Source: Chlorobium sp. (GTDB lineage: Bacteria > Bacteroidota > Chlorobiia > Chlorobiales > Chlorobiaceae). From it: a DNA stretch of 64,000 nt. The position numbers were made by a program, and so were the translations under genes. The stretch lies in contig JANQHQ010000036.1 of NCBI GenBank assembly GCA_028282595.1, positions 1 to 64,000 on the forward strand. The letters are read 5' to 3'. Shown in pieces: positions 18,003-26,709 of this stretch. Position 1 is the first letter of the stretch. Each line of letters begins with the position of its first letter. The notes beneath the pieces were generated by a model. That model did no database searches, was not told the origin of the DNA, and saw only the letters and a program-made list of their open reading frames with translations.

Positions 18003-19223
18003 CTACACGGATGCGGAGGAACGCGGCCTCGTGCAGCAGATGCAGAGCAATCCGCCGCCTGCATCTCTCGTGAAGAAAAGATAGACGGCATCGCTCTCCT
18101 TCAGACGGAACTTCCGGCGAATCTCTTCAGGCGACAGCGGGAAGTCCCGCCGCTGGACGGACGCTCCGGTAATACCCCGGCTTTCGAGAAATTTTTTCAC
18201 CGTTTTAGGCTTGTAGGGAAGGGCTTCGAGCAGCCGGAAACTCCGTCCGGGAAAATCCGCCGCCTCCTCTGGAGAGGTGAGGTAATCCGACCCCCGGTTG
18301 ATGAAACGGAAGCCGAGCCGCCGGGCGAGAACCGGCGTCAGGCGAGCCTTGATAATCGCCGGGTCGGGTTCGTAAAAAAATTCACCCGGAGCGTCGGCGA
18401 GGGGGACGGCGAAACCTCCGGCTTCCCCCGAGACGACAAACGGCTCGCACCCGCTCCTCAGGCAGACCGCTCTTGACCTGACAGGAGCTTCCCGCCGCGA
18501 TCCCCTGCCAGAGAGCAAGAGTACTTCCTTGCACTCGCCGTCCACCGACACGACCAGCACCTCGTACAGCGAGGGCAGTTTCTCCCTCAGACCTCCGGTC
18601 TCCAGAACGGGTGACGCCTTTACGCAGAAGTTGCCGGCCTTGCGGAGAAGAAGATCGTGCAGAGCGACCGCGTTCGGGCTCGCCGCTTCCAGTGCGACGG
18701 AACGCCGTCCCCGCTCCCGCCTTGCCGGGTCGAGATAGATCCAGTCGAAATGATCGTCGGGAAACGTCTCGAGCGCACGAACACCGTCCCCCTGCCGGAC
18801 ATCGACAGTCGAAGCCCCGAGTTCACGAAAGTTGTGGGCCGCGATTGCGGCAAGCACTTCGTCGCGTTCGCAGTAGACCACCTCCCTGAAACGCCGGGAG
18901 AAAAAGAATGCGTCGATTCCCAGCCCTCCGCTCATGTCGAGTATCCTCTCTCCCTCGAGCAGACCCGCCTTGAAGGCGGCCGTCCTTTCGCCCGAGGCCT
19001 GCTCGAGCGAGAGCGCGGTATAAACAAGAGGGCGTTTCACGAGACCCGGAAGCTTCTTCGCCGCTTTCCGGCCGCAGGCTATCTGCTCGGCGATCGCCCT
19101 CGCGGGTATGCCGTCCCGGCCGTGAAACCGCATGGCGAAACCGGACGGATCGTCCTGGCGGTGCTCGTCGATCAGCTTGCGAACGTCGGGCTCCAGAAGC
19201 CTGCGGAATTCATCCGAAGTCAT
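18003..19223 (-). CDS. Class I SAM-dependent methyltransferase (THUMP-like type)
   Basis: The 406-residue product has the SAM-binding motif ILDMSGGLGIDA (95-106), a YCERDEVLAAIAAHN second strand and a YLDPARRERGRR segment, and ends in a C-terminal domain that resembles the THUMP-like/ferredoxin-like region found in Bacteroidota and Chlorobi methyltransferases. The substrate is probably RNA, but this is inferred from family resemblance only. GGAG lies seven bases before ATG at 19223; an upstream in-frame start at 19346 adds a basic, unstructured leader and is not preferred. It lies 104 bp after bioA and may be the last gene of that transcript. Confidence 0.75.
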   Translation of the reverse strand: MTSDEFRRLLEPDVRKLIDEHRQDDPSGFAMRFHGRDGIPARAIAEQIACGRKAAKKLPGLVKRPLVYTALSLEQASGERTAAFKAGLLEGERILDMSGGLGIDAFFFSRRFREVVYCERDEVLAAIAAHNFRELGASTVDVRQGDGVRALETFPDDHFDWIYLDPARRERGRRSVALEAASPNAVALHDLLLRKAGNFCVKASPVLETGGLREKLPSLYEVLVVSVDGECKEVLLLSGRGSRREAPVRSRAVCLRSGCEPFVVSGEAGGFAVPLADAPGEFFYEPDPAIIKARLTPVLARRLGFRFINRGSDYLTSPEEAADFPGRSFRLLEALPYKPKTVKKFLESRGITGASVQRRDFPLSPEEIRRKFRLKESDAVYLFFTRDAGGGLLCICCTRPRSSASV

Positions 19224-19327
19224 CTGCGTTCTCCATCGATGCCGGGGCAAGGGAAGAGGAGCAATGGTTTCACGATCATGGTCGCACGATTGAACAATGG
19301 ATTGTTTCCGTCTTCGCCGCGAATACC

Positions 19328-20611
19328 TCAGGGTTCGGCCCGGCACTCCTCTTGCACAACCGAAACAACGGCCGCGGTCAGCGTCTCCAGCTCACCCGCG
19401 TTCATGATGAACGGCGGCATGACGTAAACCAGCCGGCCGAACGGCCGGACCCATACCCCTCTGTCGACAAAACGCTTCTGGATCCGGGCCATATTCACCG
19501 GCCGTTCGAGTTCGACCACTCCGATCGCACCGAGCACCCGCACGTCGGCCACACCCTGGATATCCCGGCAGGGTTTCAGCCCTTCCCGGAGCCCCCGTTC
19601 GATATCGAGCACCCGTCTCTTCCAGTCCGACCCTTCGAGCAGACCGATGCTCGCAAGGGCGACCGCACAGGCGAGCGGATTTGCCATGAAGGTGGGACCG
19701 TGCATGAACACCCCCGGATCGCCGTCCGATATGCCGTCCGCCACCTCGCCGGTGGCGAGCGTGGCGGCAAGGCTCATGTACCCACCGGTCAGCGCCTTGC
19801 CGACACACATGATATCCGGCGAAACACCCGCGTGTTCGAGGGCGAACATCCGCCCCGTCCGGCCGAATCCCGTGGCGATCTCGTCGAAGACGAGCAGCAC
19901 GCCGTAACGGTCGCAGAGCTCCCGCACACGCACCAGAAAGCCGGGCGAGTAGAATCGCATGCCGCCCGCGCCCTGCACGACCGGTTCGAGAATAACGGCC
20001 GCGATCTCCCGGTGATGCGATTCCAGCTTCTTCGCGAAGTCCCGTACGCACTCCTCGTCGCACTCCTCCCGGAAACCGCAGCGGGGCGCTTCGGCGAAAA
20101 TCTGCCGGGGAAGCACGCCGCTGAAGAGGCCGTGCATGCCCGTCACGGGATCGCAGACCGACATGGCGGCGAAGGTGTCGCCGTGATATCCCGACCGGAT
20201 CGCCATCAGGCGAAGCTTTTCGGGTCGGCCCGAAGCGTGCTGGTACTGCAGGGCCATTTTAATGGCGACCTCGACCGAAACCGAGCCCGAGTCGCTGTAA
20301 AAAACCTTTGTCAAAGGCTTCGGCGTCATCCCAACCAATCGTTCCGCAAGTTCCACCGCCGGACGGTGGGTCAGGCCGCCGAACATGACATGGCTCATCG
20401 CACGCACCTGCCGTTCGAGCGCGTCGTTCAGCACCGGATGGTTGTAACCGTGAATCGCGGCCCACCACGAGGACATGCCGTCGATCAGCAGCCGTCCGTC
20501 CTCCAGCTCGATAGTGACGCCCCTGGCGCCCCTGACCGGATAGACGGGAAGGGGATCCCGCATCGAGGTGTAGGGATGCCAGATGTGCTCCCTGTCGAAA
20601 TCAAGATTCAT
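19328..20611 (-). CDS. bioA: Adenosylmethionine-8-amino-7-oxononanoate transaminase
   Basis: BioA transfers an amino group from SAM to KAPA to give DAPA in biotin synthesis. The 427-residue class III aminotransferase starts NLDFDREHIWHPYTSM, the typical BioA opening, and has LIDGMSSWWAAIHGYNHP, the YHGDTFAAMSVCDP segment, and the PLP lysine in CVGKALTGGYM. Its ATG lies within the last codons of bioD (11-bp overlap), implying coupling. It is the last bio gene of the operon. Confidence 0.95.
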   Translation of the reverse strand: MNLDFDREHIWHPYTSMRDPLPVYPVRGARGVTIELEDGRLLIDGMSSWWAAIHGYNHPVLNDALERQVRAMSHVMFGGLTHRPAVELAERLVGMTPKPLTKVFYSDSGSVSVEVAIKMALQYQHASGRPEKLRLMAIRSGYHGDTFAAMSVCDPVTGMHGLFSGVLPRQIFAEAPRCGFREECDEECVRDFAKKLESHHREIAAVILEPVVQGAGGMRFYSPGFLVRVRELCDRYGVLLVFDEIATGFGRTGRMFALEHAGVSPDIMCVGKALTGGYMSLAATLATGEVADGISDGDPGVFMHGPTFMANPLACAVALASIGLLEGSDWKRRVLDIERGLREGLKPCRDIQGVADVRVLGAIGVVELERPVNMARIQKRFVDRGVWVRPFGRLVYVMPPFIMNAGELETLTAAVVSVVQEECRAEP

Positions 20612-21296
20612 GGAATGCCTTTGCAATATCCTCCTGTGAAAGATCCGGGTAGCCTTCGCCTATATCCGGGATTTCAATAATCGGGCAGCTGTACCCGTAC
20701 GTTCCAAGAGCGCTTCGCAGCACGGTGAGCGTGTCTTGTGCGATAACCTTGTCACCGCCTCCGGCATAATTGTACAGCAGCCCGTTGAGCCGCAACCCCC
20801 TTTTCCGACAAGCCTCGAGTGAAAGCAACGTATGGTTGATGCTGCCGAGCCTGGAAGAGGTCACGAGCAGCAAGGGATACGACCTCTCCTGCAGATAATC
20901 GATAAAAAGCAGCCTGTCGCGCAAAGGCACGAGCAGACCGCCTGCAGCTTCAACGAGGACGATCTCGTATGTTTCCTGCAACTTCCGTGTGGTGCTATCT
21001 ATCACCGACGTATCGATCGTCCGGTTTTCCAGAGCTGCCGCGAGGTGAGGCGAAGCCGGGTGTCGAAACAGGTAGGAACAGGTCGTACCGTCCCGATCGA
21101 CATCCTGCAACGGTATGCCCATGATCTCCCGATGCTTGAGAATATCCGCCGAAACACCATCGCCTCCGGTCTCGACCGGTTTCTGGGTTATGACCGTTCG
21201 GCCTGCGCTCAACAGCGCCTTTGCGAGCAGACCCGTGGCAACCGTTTTCCCCACTCCGGTATCGATCCCGGTTATTACAATGACTTTTCCGGACAC
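20601..21296 (-). CDS. bioD: Dethiobiotin synthetase
   Basis: BioD carboxylates DAPA and closes the ureido ring with ATP. The 231-residue protein has the P-loop GIDTGVGKT (10-18), QKPVETGG, and VLVEAAGGLLVPL, all diagnostic. It is in the order bioC-bioD-bioA, overlapping bioA by 11 bp and separated from bioC by a 54-bp gap filled with GTTGA mini-repeats. Confidence 0.95.
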   Translation of the reverse strand: MSGKVIVITGIDTGVGKTVATGLLAKALLSAGRTVITQKPVETGGDGVSADILKHREIMGIPLQDVDRDGTTCSYLFRHPASPHLAAALENRTIDTSVIDSTTRKLQETYEIVLVEAAGGLLVPLRDRLLFIDYLQERSYPLLLVTSSRLGSINHTLLSLEACRKRGLRLNGLLYNYAGGGDKVIAQDTLTVLRSALGTYGYSCPIIEIPDIGEGYPDLSQEDIAKAFHES

Positions 21297-21304
21297 GTTT
21301 TTTT

Positions 21305-21340
21305 AGTTGTTGAATGTTGAACTGTTGATTCGTTGAATTG
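21305..21340. repeat. GTTGA mini-repeat between bioC and bioD
   Basis: The gap carries about four imperfect tandem copies of GTTGA(A/T) spaced 8-11 bp apart (for example GTTGAATGTTGAACTGTTGA). The same kind of array occupies the bioG-bioF gap at 22807-22841. No similar array lies between the overlapping genes of the operon. Confidence 0.55.
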
Positions 21341-21350
21341 CTCGTACAAC

Positions 21351-22124
21351 CTATCTTTTCCGCAAAACAAAATACATCGTATGGTAGGTCAGGTGCACGC
21401 CTTCTCCCGAAGGAAATGCCCGGCGGTAGCGTTCGATGAAGGTCCTGTGACGGCTCTTCGTCCAGGTCCTCCTTTCGAGACCGTTCACACCGGTCCTCCG
21501 GATATGACGCAGCACGGCCTCCGGGCCGATAAAGTCGAGCTCGCGACACTCCTCTTCCACGGCGAGGACCTCGAAGCGCTCTCCGGCCATTTCCCGCAGT
21601 TCATGAAGGGTGTGGTAGCGCAGTCCCACCGATTCGATCGAGCGTACCTCCCGCATGTTGTCGGGGCCGAAGGTGCTGAACGCAAGCAGTCCACCCGGCC
21701 GGAGCACACCGGCCATGCGCCCGAAAAATCCCGCGGTATCCTCGAGCCACTGCACCGTGGCGCCGGAAGCGACAAGGTCGAGGCGGTCCGGCAGAGGGTC
21801 GTACCGCTCGATATCCCCGGCAAGAAAATCCCGTAGCTCCACCTTGTGAAGCGCGGCTGCGGTTTCGACGAACTGCCGGCACTCGGGAACCAGGTCGTTC
21901 GCGTAAAAGGTCCCGACCCGCACCCGCGACAGGATCTCGGCGGTAAACGCACCCGTTCCGGCGCCGATCTCGAGCATCCTCCCGACCCGGCCTTCCGGCA
22001 GCGCCTCGCCGATCATCGCGGCAAGCCTTTCGGCCATCTCCCGCTGGACGAAGGCGTGACGATGGTAACCGTGCAGATGCCGGCCGAAACGCTGCCGGAT
22101 GAGTCCCTTGTTCAGTTGCTGCAT
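21351..22124 (-). CDS. bioC: Malonyl-ACP O-methyltransferase
   Basis: BioC methylates malonyl-ACP so that the fatty-acid machinery can build a pimeloyl chain. The 257-residue SAM methyltransferase has FGRHLHGYHRHAFVQREMA, the SAM motif MLEIGAGTGAFTAEIL, and SGATVQWLED. The ATG at 22124 is chosen because GGAGG sits ten bases upstream; the start overlaps the bioG stop. It works with BioG, encoded just upstream. Confidence 0.92.
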   Translation of the reverse strand: MQQLNKGLIRQRFGRHLHGYHRHAFVQREMAERLAAMIGEALPEGRVGRMLEIGAGTGAFTAEILSRVRVGTFYANDLVPECRQFVETAAALHKVELRDFLAGDIERYDPLPDRLDLVASGATVQWLEDTAGFFGRMAGVLRPGGLLAFSTFGPDNMREVRSIESVGLRYHTLHELREMAGERFEVLAVEEECRELDFIGPEAVLRHIRRTGVNGLERRTWTKSRHRTFIERYRRAFPSGEGVHLTYHTMYFVLRKR

Positions 22125-22798
22125 CCCTGAAGCGCCTCCCATCCGCTCAGCAAAAAAAACGGCACGTGCGGCATATCGGGAACAACCGTCCGGTCAACGC
22201 CCTCCCACGCGGCCTCCTGCGCCGCAGGGGGAAAGATCATATCCCGTCCCCCGATGAGCGCGTGAGTGTATTTCCAGGAAGCTTCCGTTTCATAACCGCC
22301 GGCAAGGATGCGCTCTCCGAGGGCCGCGAGTTCGGCCTTCTGATCCTCCACGTCGCGGACGGGAGCCATGACCTGAAACCGTTCGAGGTTATCCCCGCCC
22401 CCGCAGATCCTGCGCGTGAACCGTTCCCGACCCTTTTCGGACCACCCTTCGAGCGTCGCGTGGAAAATCTCCGCCGGAATCCCTTTTCCTTCGTCTACCG
22501 GGAAAAGGGTTCCGTTGATCGCGATCGCCCGCCCTATGTCTTCAAGTCCCGCCTCGGCTGCAGCCCAGACCCCCAGCGACCAGGCGACCAGCGTGCGTTC
22601 GCCGTAAGAGGCGATCGCGTCGAGCACCTCCGCTCCGATTCCCGGAACGGTATAGTCGTAACAGAAGAGCACGTCGCTTGCAAAGTCCCCGGCCGTGTTC
22701 GACTGCAGATACCGGGCAATGGCGCAATCCATGCCCCAGCCGTTGAAGAACAGGATCAAACGGGGGTTTCCCTTGCGATGTATCCAGCGGGTGATCAT
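22112..22798 (-). CDS. bioG: Pimeloyl-ACP methyl ester esterase BioG (DUF452)
   Basis: BioG removes the methyl group added by BioC once the pimeloyl chain is complete. The 228-residue alpha/beta hydrolase has the FFNGWGMD opening of the BioG/DUF452 family, the nucleophile serine in AWSLGVWAA (S74), and a late histidine in DMPHVPFF (H211). It takes the place of E. coli BioH. The ATG at 22798 is preferred; upstream sequence in frame consists of the GTTGA mini-repeat and is not protein-like. Confidence 0.88.
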   Translation of the reverse strand: MITRWIHRKGNPRLILFFNGWGMDCAIARYLQSNTAGDFASDVLFCYDYTVPGIGAEVLDAIASYGERTLVAWSLGVWAAAEAGLEDIGRAIAINGTLFPVDEGKGIPAEIFHATLEGWSEKGRERFTRRICGGGDNLERFQVMAPVRDVEDQKAELAALGERILAGGYETEASWKYTHALIGGRDMIFPPAAQEAAWEGVDRTVVPDMPHVPFFLLSGWEALQGCSN

Positions 22799-22806
22799 GG
22801 AATGCC

Positions 22807-22841
22807 GTGTTGAACCGTTGATTTGTTGAATCGTTGAGCTG
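22807..22841. repeat. GTTGA mini-repeat between bioF and bioG
   Basis: Tandem imperfect GTTGA units occupy the 44-bp gap between the bioF stop and the bioG start (for example GTTGAACCGTTGATTTGTTG). It matches the array at 21305-21340 in sequence type and position in an intercistronic gap. Confidence 0.55.
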
Positions 22842-22842
22842 T

Positions 22843-24021
22843 TTACCTGCCGCACCGTTCCAGGATATCGGGAATCCGGGAAATATCCTCCCACGCAAGG
22901 TCGGCACGCAGGGAAAATCTGATGCGAGAGGTGTTTTCCGGCACCGTCGGAGGGCGGACCGGGAGCGCGAGATATCCCTCGTCCCGCAGGAGGGCGGCCG
23001 CGCGTACAGCACTCTCGTTCGAGCCGGTTACGACCGGCACGATATGGCTCTCTCCGGTGACCCGCAGGCCTTTTGCCCGCAGCGCTTCCCGGAACCGCCC
23101 GGCAAGCGACTGCAGGTGACGGCGCTCTGCGCCCATCGCCCGCTGCTTCTCCAGCGTGAGAAGACTCCAGCCGAGCACGACCGGCGGCAGGGCGGTCGTG
23201 AAGATCAGGGTCCTCATGGCGTTGACCAGATAGTCGCGCACGACGGCGTCCATGACGCCGTAAGCTCCCAGGGAAGCGAACGCTTTACCGAACGTCCCCA
23301 CGACCAGGTCGATCGAGCCGGCAACGCTCCGTGCCTCGCAGAGACCCAGGCCCTTTTCGCCGAAGGTCCCGGAACCGTGCGCCTCGTCCACGATCAGAAA
23401 GGCTCCGTAACGGTCGCGCAGTTCGCGGAGCCTTGCGAGATCGGCGCAATCGCCGTCCATACTGAACACCGATTCGGTCACGACGAAAATCTGCCGGTAC
23501 TTCCCCTGCGCCTCGGCAAGCAGCGATTCGAGATGGCCGTAGTCCAGGTGACGGTAGCGTCTGAACGTAGCGTCGGCGATCCGGCACCCGTCGATGATGC
23601 TGGCGTGGTTGAGCCTGTCGCAGAGGATTAGGTCGTGCCGGGTCGAAAGCGCGGGAAGGATGCCGGTGTTGGCGTGGTATCCGCTGTTGAAGACGAGAGC
23701 CGCCTCTCGCCCGTAGAGCGAAGCGAGCTCGTGCTCGATCTCCCCGTAGAGACGGTGATTTCCGGTCAGCAGGCGGGAGGAGGAGCTCGTCATGCCGAAA
23801 CGATCCTCCTCGCCGCCGATGCCGAAGGAGGACAGATAGGCCCTTCTGAGTCCCTCGTCGTCGCCGATGCCCAGATAGTCGTTCGACGAAAGATTCAGGA
23901 GAACGCCGTCTCCCGTCCCTATGGTCCGGCCTTCCCTCGCGCCGGTTTCCGGCAGCACCCTGAAGCGGCCGGCGGATTTCAGGCTTCCCAGCTCTTCCTC
24001 TATTCTTTTTTCGAAACTCAT
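22843..24021 (-). CDS. bioF: 8-amino-7-oxononanoate synthase
   Basis: BioF condenses pimeloyl-ACP with alanine to form KAPA. The 392-residue PLP enzyme has NLSSNDYLGIGDD, RLLTGNHRLYGEIE, NHASIIDGCRI, VDEAHGSGTFGEKG, and the PLP lysine K246 in VGTFGKAFASLG. The ATG overlaps the bioB stop by 4 bp (ATGA), fixing the start although the frame is open further upstream. Confidence 0.95.
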   Translation of the reverse strand: MSFEKRIEEELGSLKSAGRFRVLPETGAREGRTIGTGDGVLLNLSSNDYLGIGDDEGLRRAYLSSFGIGGEEDRFGMTSSSSRLLTGNHRLYGEIEHELASLYGREAALVFNSGYHANTGILPALSTRHDLILCDRLNHASIIDGCRIADATFRRYRHLDYGHLESLLAEAQGKYRQIFVVTESVFSMDGDCADLARLRELRDRYGAFLIVDEAHGSGTFGEKGLGLCEARSVAGSIDLVVGTFGKAFASLGAYGVMDAVVRDYLVNAMRTLIFTTALPPVVLGWSLLTLEKQRAMGAERRHLQSLAGRFREALRAKGLRVTGESHIVPVVTGSNESAVRAAALLRDEGYLALPVRPPTVPENTSRIRFSLRADLAWEDISRIPDILERCGR

Positions 24022-25046
24022 ACGGCCTGCGGGGAGGAAAAGAGGGCGAGCTGCTGCATCAACCGCCGGTCGTCCTGCATGTCGCGCCCGCGGGTCGTCA
24101 GGTAGCCGCCGGTGAGAAACCCGTTCGCGCCGGAAAGCATCAGAAGACCCTGGAAATCCTTCATGACGGTCTCCCGTCCGGCGGCGAACTTGATGATCGT
24201 TCCGGGATGGGCGAGGCGGCAGATGGCGAAGGTCTTGACGATATCCGTCAGGGCGGGAGTGACCGAGCCCTGGAGCGGTGTCCCGTCGATCGGCACCAGT
24301 ACGTTCAGCGGTATGACCGCGATCTCGAGTTCCTGCAGTGCGTAGATGAAATCGACCCGGTCCTCCATGCTTTCGCCGACGCCGAGGATGCCTCCGCAAC
24401 AGACCGGTATGCCGTAACGGTTGAGCAGCCTGATCGTCTCTATTCTGTCCCCCACGGCGTGTGTGTCGGCAATCAGCTCGCCGTAGCGGCCGGGAGAGAC
24501 CTGAATGTTGATGTTGTAGTGCGCGACATTGTGCTCCGCCAGCATTCCCGCCGGCTCCTCTCCGAGCATGCCGAGCGAGGCGCAGACCTGCAGGCCGGGA
24601 TAGGTCTCCTGCAGCAGGTCGATCATGCGGACGATCCTGAGAAATTCCGGATTGATCTTGCGGTAGCCGTAGCCGCTGGTCACGATACCGAAGCGCCGGA
24701 CTCCCTGGCGGTAAACCTCCCCGGCGGCCTCGACGATGTTTCCCGCATCGAGCAGCGAGTACTGCTCGACATCCGCCGTGTTGTGCAGGGACTGGGCGCA
24801 GAAACGGCAGTTTTCGGCGCAGACACCGGATTTCGCGTTGACGATCGAGCAGCTGTGCAGCCCCTCCCCCGGAAGGGAGGCGTAGCGGTTCCTCACCTTG
24901 TTGGCGAGCGAGGCGAGATCCATCACGTCCTCCCCCTCCAGAGCCGCCAGTTCCATTGCGACCTCCCGCGCGAGCGGCTCGCCCGTTTCCAGCACCTCGT
25001 AGGCTTTGCGCACCGCTTCGCCTATTCCCGTTTTCGTCCCTGTCAT
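24018..25046 (-). CDS. bioB: Biotin synthase
   Basis: BioB inserts sulfur into dethiobiotin. The 342-residue radical-SAM enzyme has the cluster motif CAENCRFC (C76, C80, C83), the YGYRKINPEF region and the C-terminal ANGFLTGGYLTTRG typical of BioB. It starts 5 bp after birA and ends in a 4-bp overlap with bioF. Confidence 0.96.
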   Translation of the reverse strand: MTGTKTGIGEAVRKAYEVLETGEPLAREVAMELAALEGEDVMDLASLANKVRNRYASLPGEGLHSCSIVNAKSGVCAENCRFCAQSLHNTADVEQYSLLDAGNIVEAAGEVYRQGVRRFGIVTSGYGYRKINPEFLRIVRMIDLLQETYPGLQVCASLGMLGEEPAGMLAEHNVAHYNINIQVSPGRYGELIADTHAVGDRIETIRLLNRYGIPVCCGGILGVGESMEDRVDFIYALQELEIAVIPLNVLVPIDGTPLQGSVTPALTDIVKTFAICRLAHPGTIIKFAAGRETVMKDFQGLLMLSGANGFLTGGYLTTRGRDMQDDRRLMQQLALFSSPQAV

Positions 25047-25051
25047 GGTCG

Positions 25052-26029
25052 TTACTTTCTTATGGTTGCCTCGCCGGACGACACCGTGTGAACCTTTCCG
25101 TCACCGTCCCTGAGAAGCAGCTCACCGGTCCGGCCGAGCCCTGTCACCGTTCCGCCGAGGCTTCCGTTGTACCCCTCGACCGTGATTTCCCGGCCGTTCA
25201 GCCAGGAGTGCTCCTCGAGATAGGGCAACAGCGGCTCCAGATCCCCGGTCCGCAGCCACTCATCGTACAACGGCTCGAAGCGGTTGAGGATGGAGGCGAG
25301 GAGGGCGGCGCGGGAAAACTCCCTTCCCGTTTCGAGAGCGAGGGAGGTCGCGATGTCCTGAATGTCCTCCGGAATATCGCGGAGATTGACGTTGACGCCG
25401 ATCCCCGTGACGACGAAATGCGCCAGATCGGGCTCCGAATCCATCTCGCAGAGAATGCCGCAGAGCTTCCGCCCGCCGGCCATGATGTCGTTCGGCCACT
25501 TGATGCTGGCGTCCAGGCCGTCAGCGGCGGCTTTCAGCGCCTGGTGAACGGCCGCAGCCGCCAGGAGCGGTATCTGGGGCAGAAGCACCGGCGAAACGGA
25601 AGGACGCAGAACGACCGAGAAGTAGAGGTTCACGCCCGCGGGAGAGACCCATTCCCGCCGCATGCGTCCCCGTCCTCCGGTCTGCAGATCCGCCACGACC
25701 ACGCATCCTTCCCCCGCCCCCTGCCGGGCGAGCGCCTTGGCCTGACGGTTGGTCGAGTCGGTCGAACCGTGAAAAACCAGGCTCCTGCCGAACCGCTCCG
25801 TTGAGAGCCGGGGAGAAACCTCGGCTGCAACGGGAATTCCCGGGCTCTCCGCGAGCCTGTACCCGCGGCCGGACACGGCCTTGATCGTGTAGCCCATCTC
25901 CCGGAGCTGTGAAACATGCTTCCAGACCGCGCTCCGCGTCATGCCGAACTCCCGGCACAGCTCGCCGCCGGACAGGAAACCGTCCGACGCATGGAGACGA
26001 TCAAGGATTTGTGCGGTCAAACGGTTCAT
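25052..26029 (-). CDS. birA: Bifunctional biotin-protein ligase / biotin operon repressor
   Basis: BirA activates biotin and attaches it to the biotin carrier protein, and the long form also represses bio genes. The 325-residue protein has a winged-helix DNA-binding domain (1-60, with MTRSAVWKHVSQLREMGY), the biotinyl-adenylate loop GRGRMRREW (119-127), KWPNDIM, and a C-terminal SH3-like domain. As first gene of the bio operon it would control its own synthesis through the BirA box at 26078-26109. The repressor domain and a matching operator in the same place strongly support this. Confidence 0.94.
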   Translation of the reverse strand: MNRLTAQILDRLHASDGFLSGGELCREFGMTRSAVWKHVSQLREMGYTIKAVSGRGYRLAESPGIPVAAEVSPRLSTERFGRSLVFHGSTDSTNRQAKALARQGAGEGCVVVADLQTGGRGRMRREWVSPAGVNLYFSVVLRPSVSPVLLPQIPLLAAAAVHQALKAAADGLDASIKWPNDIMAGGRKLCGILCEMDSEPDLAHFVVTGIGVNVNLRDIPEDIQDIATSLALETGREFSRAALLASILNRFEPLYDEWLRTGDLEPLLPYLEEHSWLNGREITVEGYNGSLGGTVTGLGRTGELLLRDGDGKVHTVSSGEATIRK

Positions 26030-26043
26030 CGCATCCGTAATCT

Positions 26044-26070
26044 AAAAAAGAAGGCGTCACAAAGGACGCC
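26044..26070 (-). terminator. Terminator-like hairpin in the biotin operon leader
   Basis: Read on the minus strand, GGCGTC (complement of 65-70) pairs with GACGCC across a 6-nt loop (26053-26070) and is followed by TTCTTTTTT. It lies between the predicted promoter and the birA ATG, 15 bp before the start, so it could act as an attenuator rather than an end-of-gene terminator. Confidence 0.55.
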
Positions 26071-26077
26071 CCGACGA

Positions 26078-26109
26078 TTGTCAACCGGAATTTACGACCG
26101 AGTCGACAA
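26078..26109. promoter_or_regulatory. BirA operator (biotin box)
   Basis: TTGTCAACC (26078-26086), a 14-bp spacer, and AGTCGACAA (26101-26109) form an inverted repeat that fits the known BirA-box layout TTGTnAACC-N14-16-GGTTnACAA with two mismatches in the second half. It lies 49 bp upstream of birA and overlaps the predicted promoter. Confidence 0.75.
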
Positions 26110-26117
26110 CTTTGCAA
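26089..26117 (-). promoter_or_regulatory. Predicted promoter of the birA-bio operon
   Basis: On the minus strand, TTGCAA (26112-26117) and TAAATT (26089-26094) are separated by exactly 17 bp. The BirA box covers the spacer and the -10 element, as expected for a repressible promoter. Confidence 0.5.
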
Positions 26118-26187
26118 GCGATGACGTTCAGTCAGGTTCCCCTGACTCTCTCCATCCTCCCGGATCATGTATGCCGTTGCTATTGGA

Positions 26188-26465
26188 CCTGAATTGAGCG
26201 TCCCGACAAGTCGGGATGCTCAATAAGAGTAAGGTTATAAAAAACAGTCTTTTATACTGTTCAAAAGGTATGATTATTCGTCACCTGTCGGGTGCAGGAA
26301 AAAAACCGATAAAGAACCGCATGTGTTGAAATCCCGACTTGTCGGGAAATGCCGATCATGCCGCATCTGCTTCGTTACAGGAAACTTGCGTCCCGACACG
26401 TCGGGATACAGCGGCATTCCCTGTGCCTTGCATCTGTGACATGCTCGACAATCGCTCAATTTAGG
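26188..26465 (-). mobile_element. MITE family A, copy 1 (278 bp)
   Basis: The ends CCTGAATTGAGCG and CGCTCAATTTAGG are inverted repeats, and TTGGA occurs immediately on both sides (26183-26187 and 26466-26470), a target-site duplication. It contains three hairpins of the TCCCGAC-NN-GTCGGGA type (26201-26216, 26332-26347, 26391-26406); the first lies 13 bp from the end and is not present there in the other two copies. It encodes no plausible transposase. A promoter-like pair, TTGAAC (26259-26264) and TATAAC (26234-26239), reads out towards the biotin operon. Confidence 0.9.
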
Positions 26466-26709
26466 TTGGATGAAAAGATTTTTTTGCGGTATATTTATAA
26501 CAATTGTTGCAACTATTAGCACAACAACTGCATTGTATCAAGAACACCTCAAAAACGTGCCATGAGCAACCAAAGAGCAAGGCAGGATGAGCCCCGAGGA
26601 CTCGGGATACACTTTGAAACCGGAATCCCGGCTTGTCACGACAACACAGCAATTTGGGTGCGCAATACGTTTGTAGAAGCGCCCTGAACTAATAACGGGG
26701 AACCGATAT
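26466..26709. other. Gene-free AT-rich leader of the toxin-antitoxin pair
   Basis: No gene is seen. There is an inverted repeat TTGTTG-N12-CAACAA at 26504-26527 in an AT-rich stretch, which could be an operator or promoter region for the downstream Xre antitoxin, though it lies 180 bp from the start codon. Confidence 0.35.
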
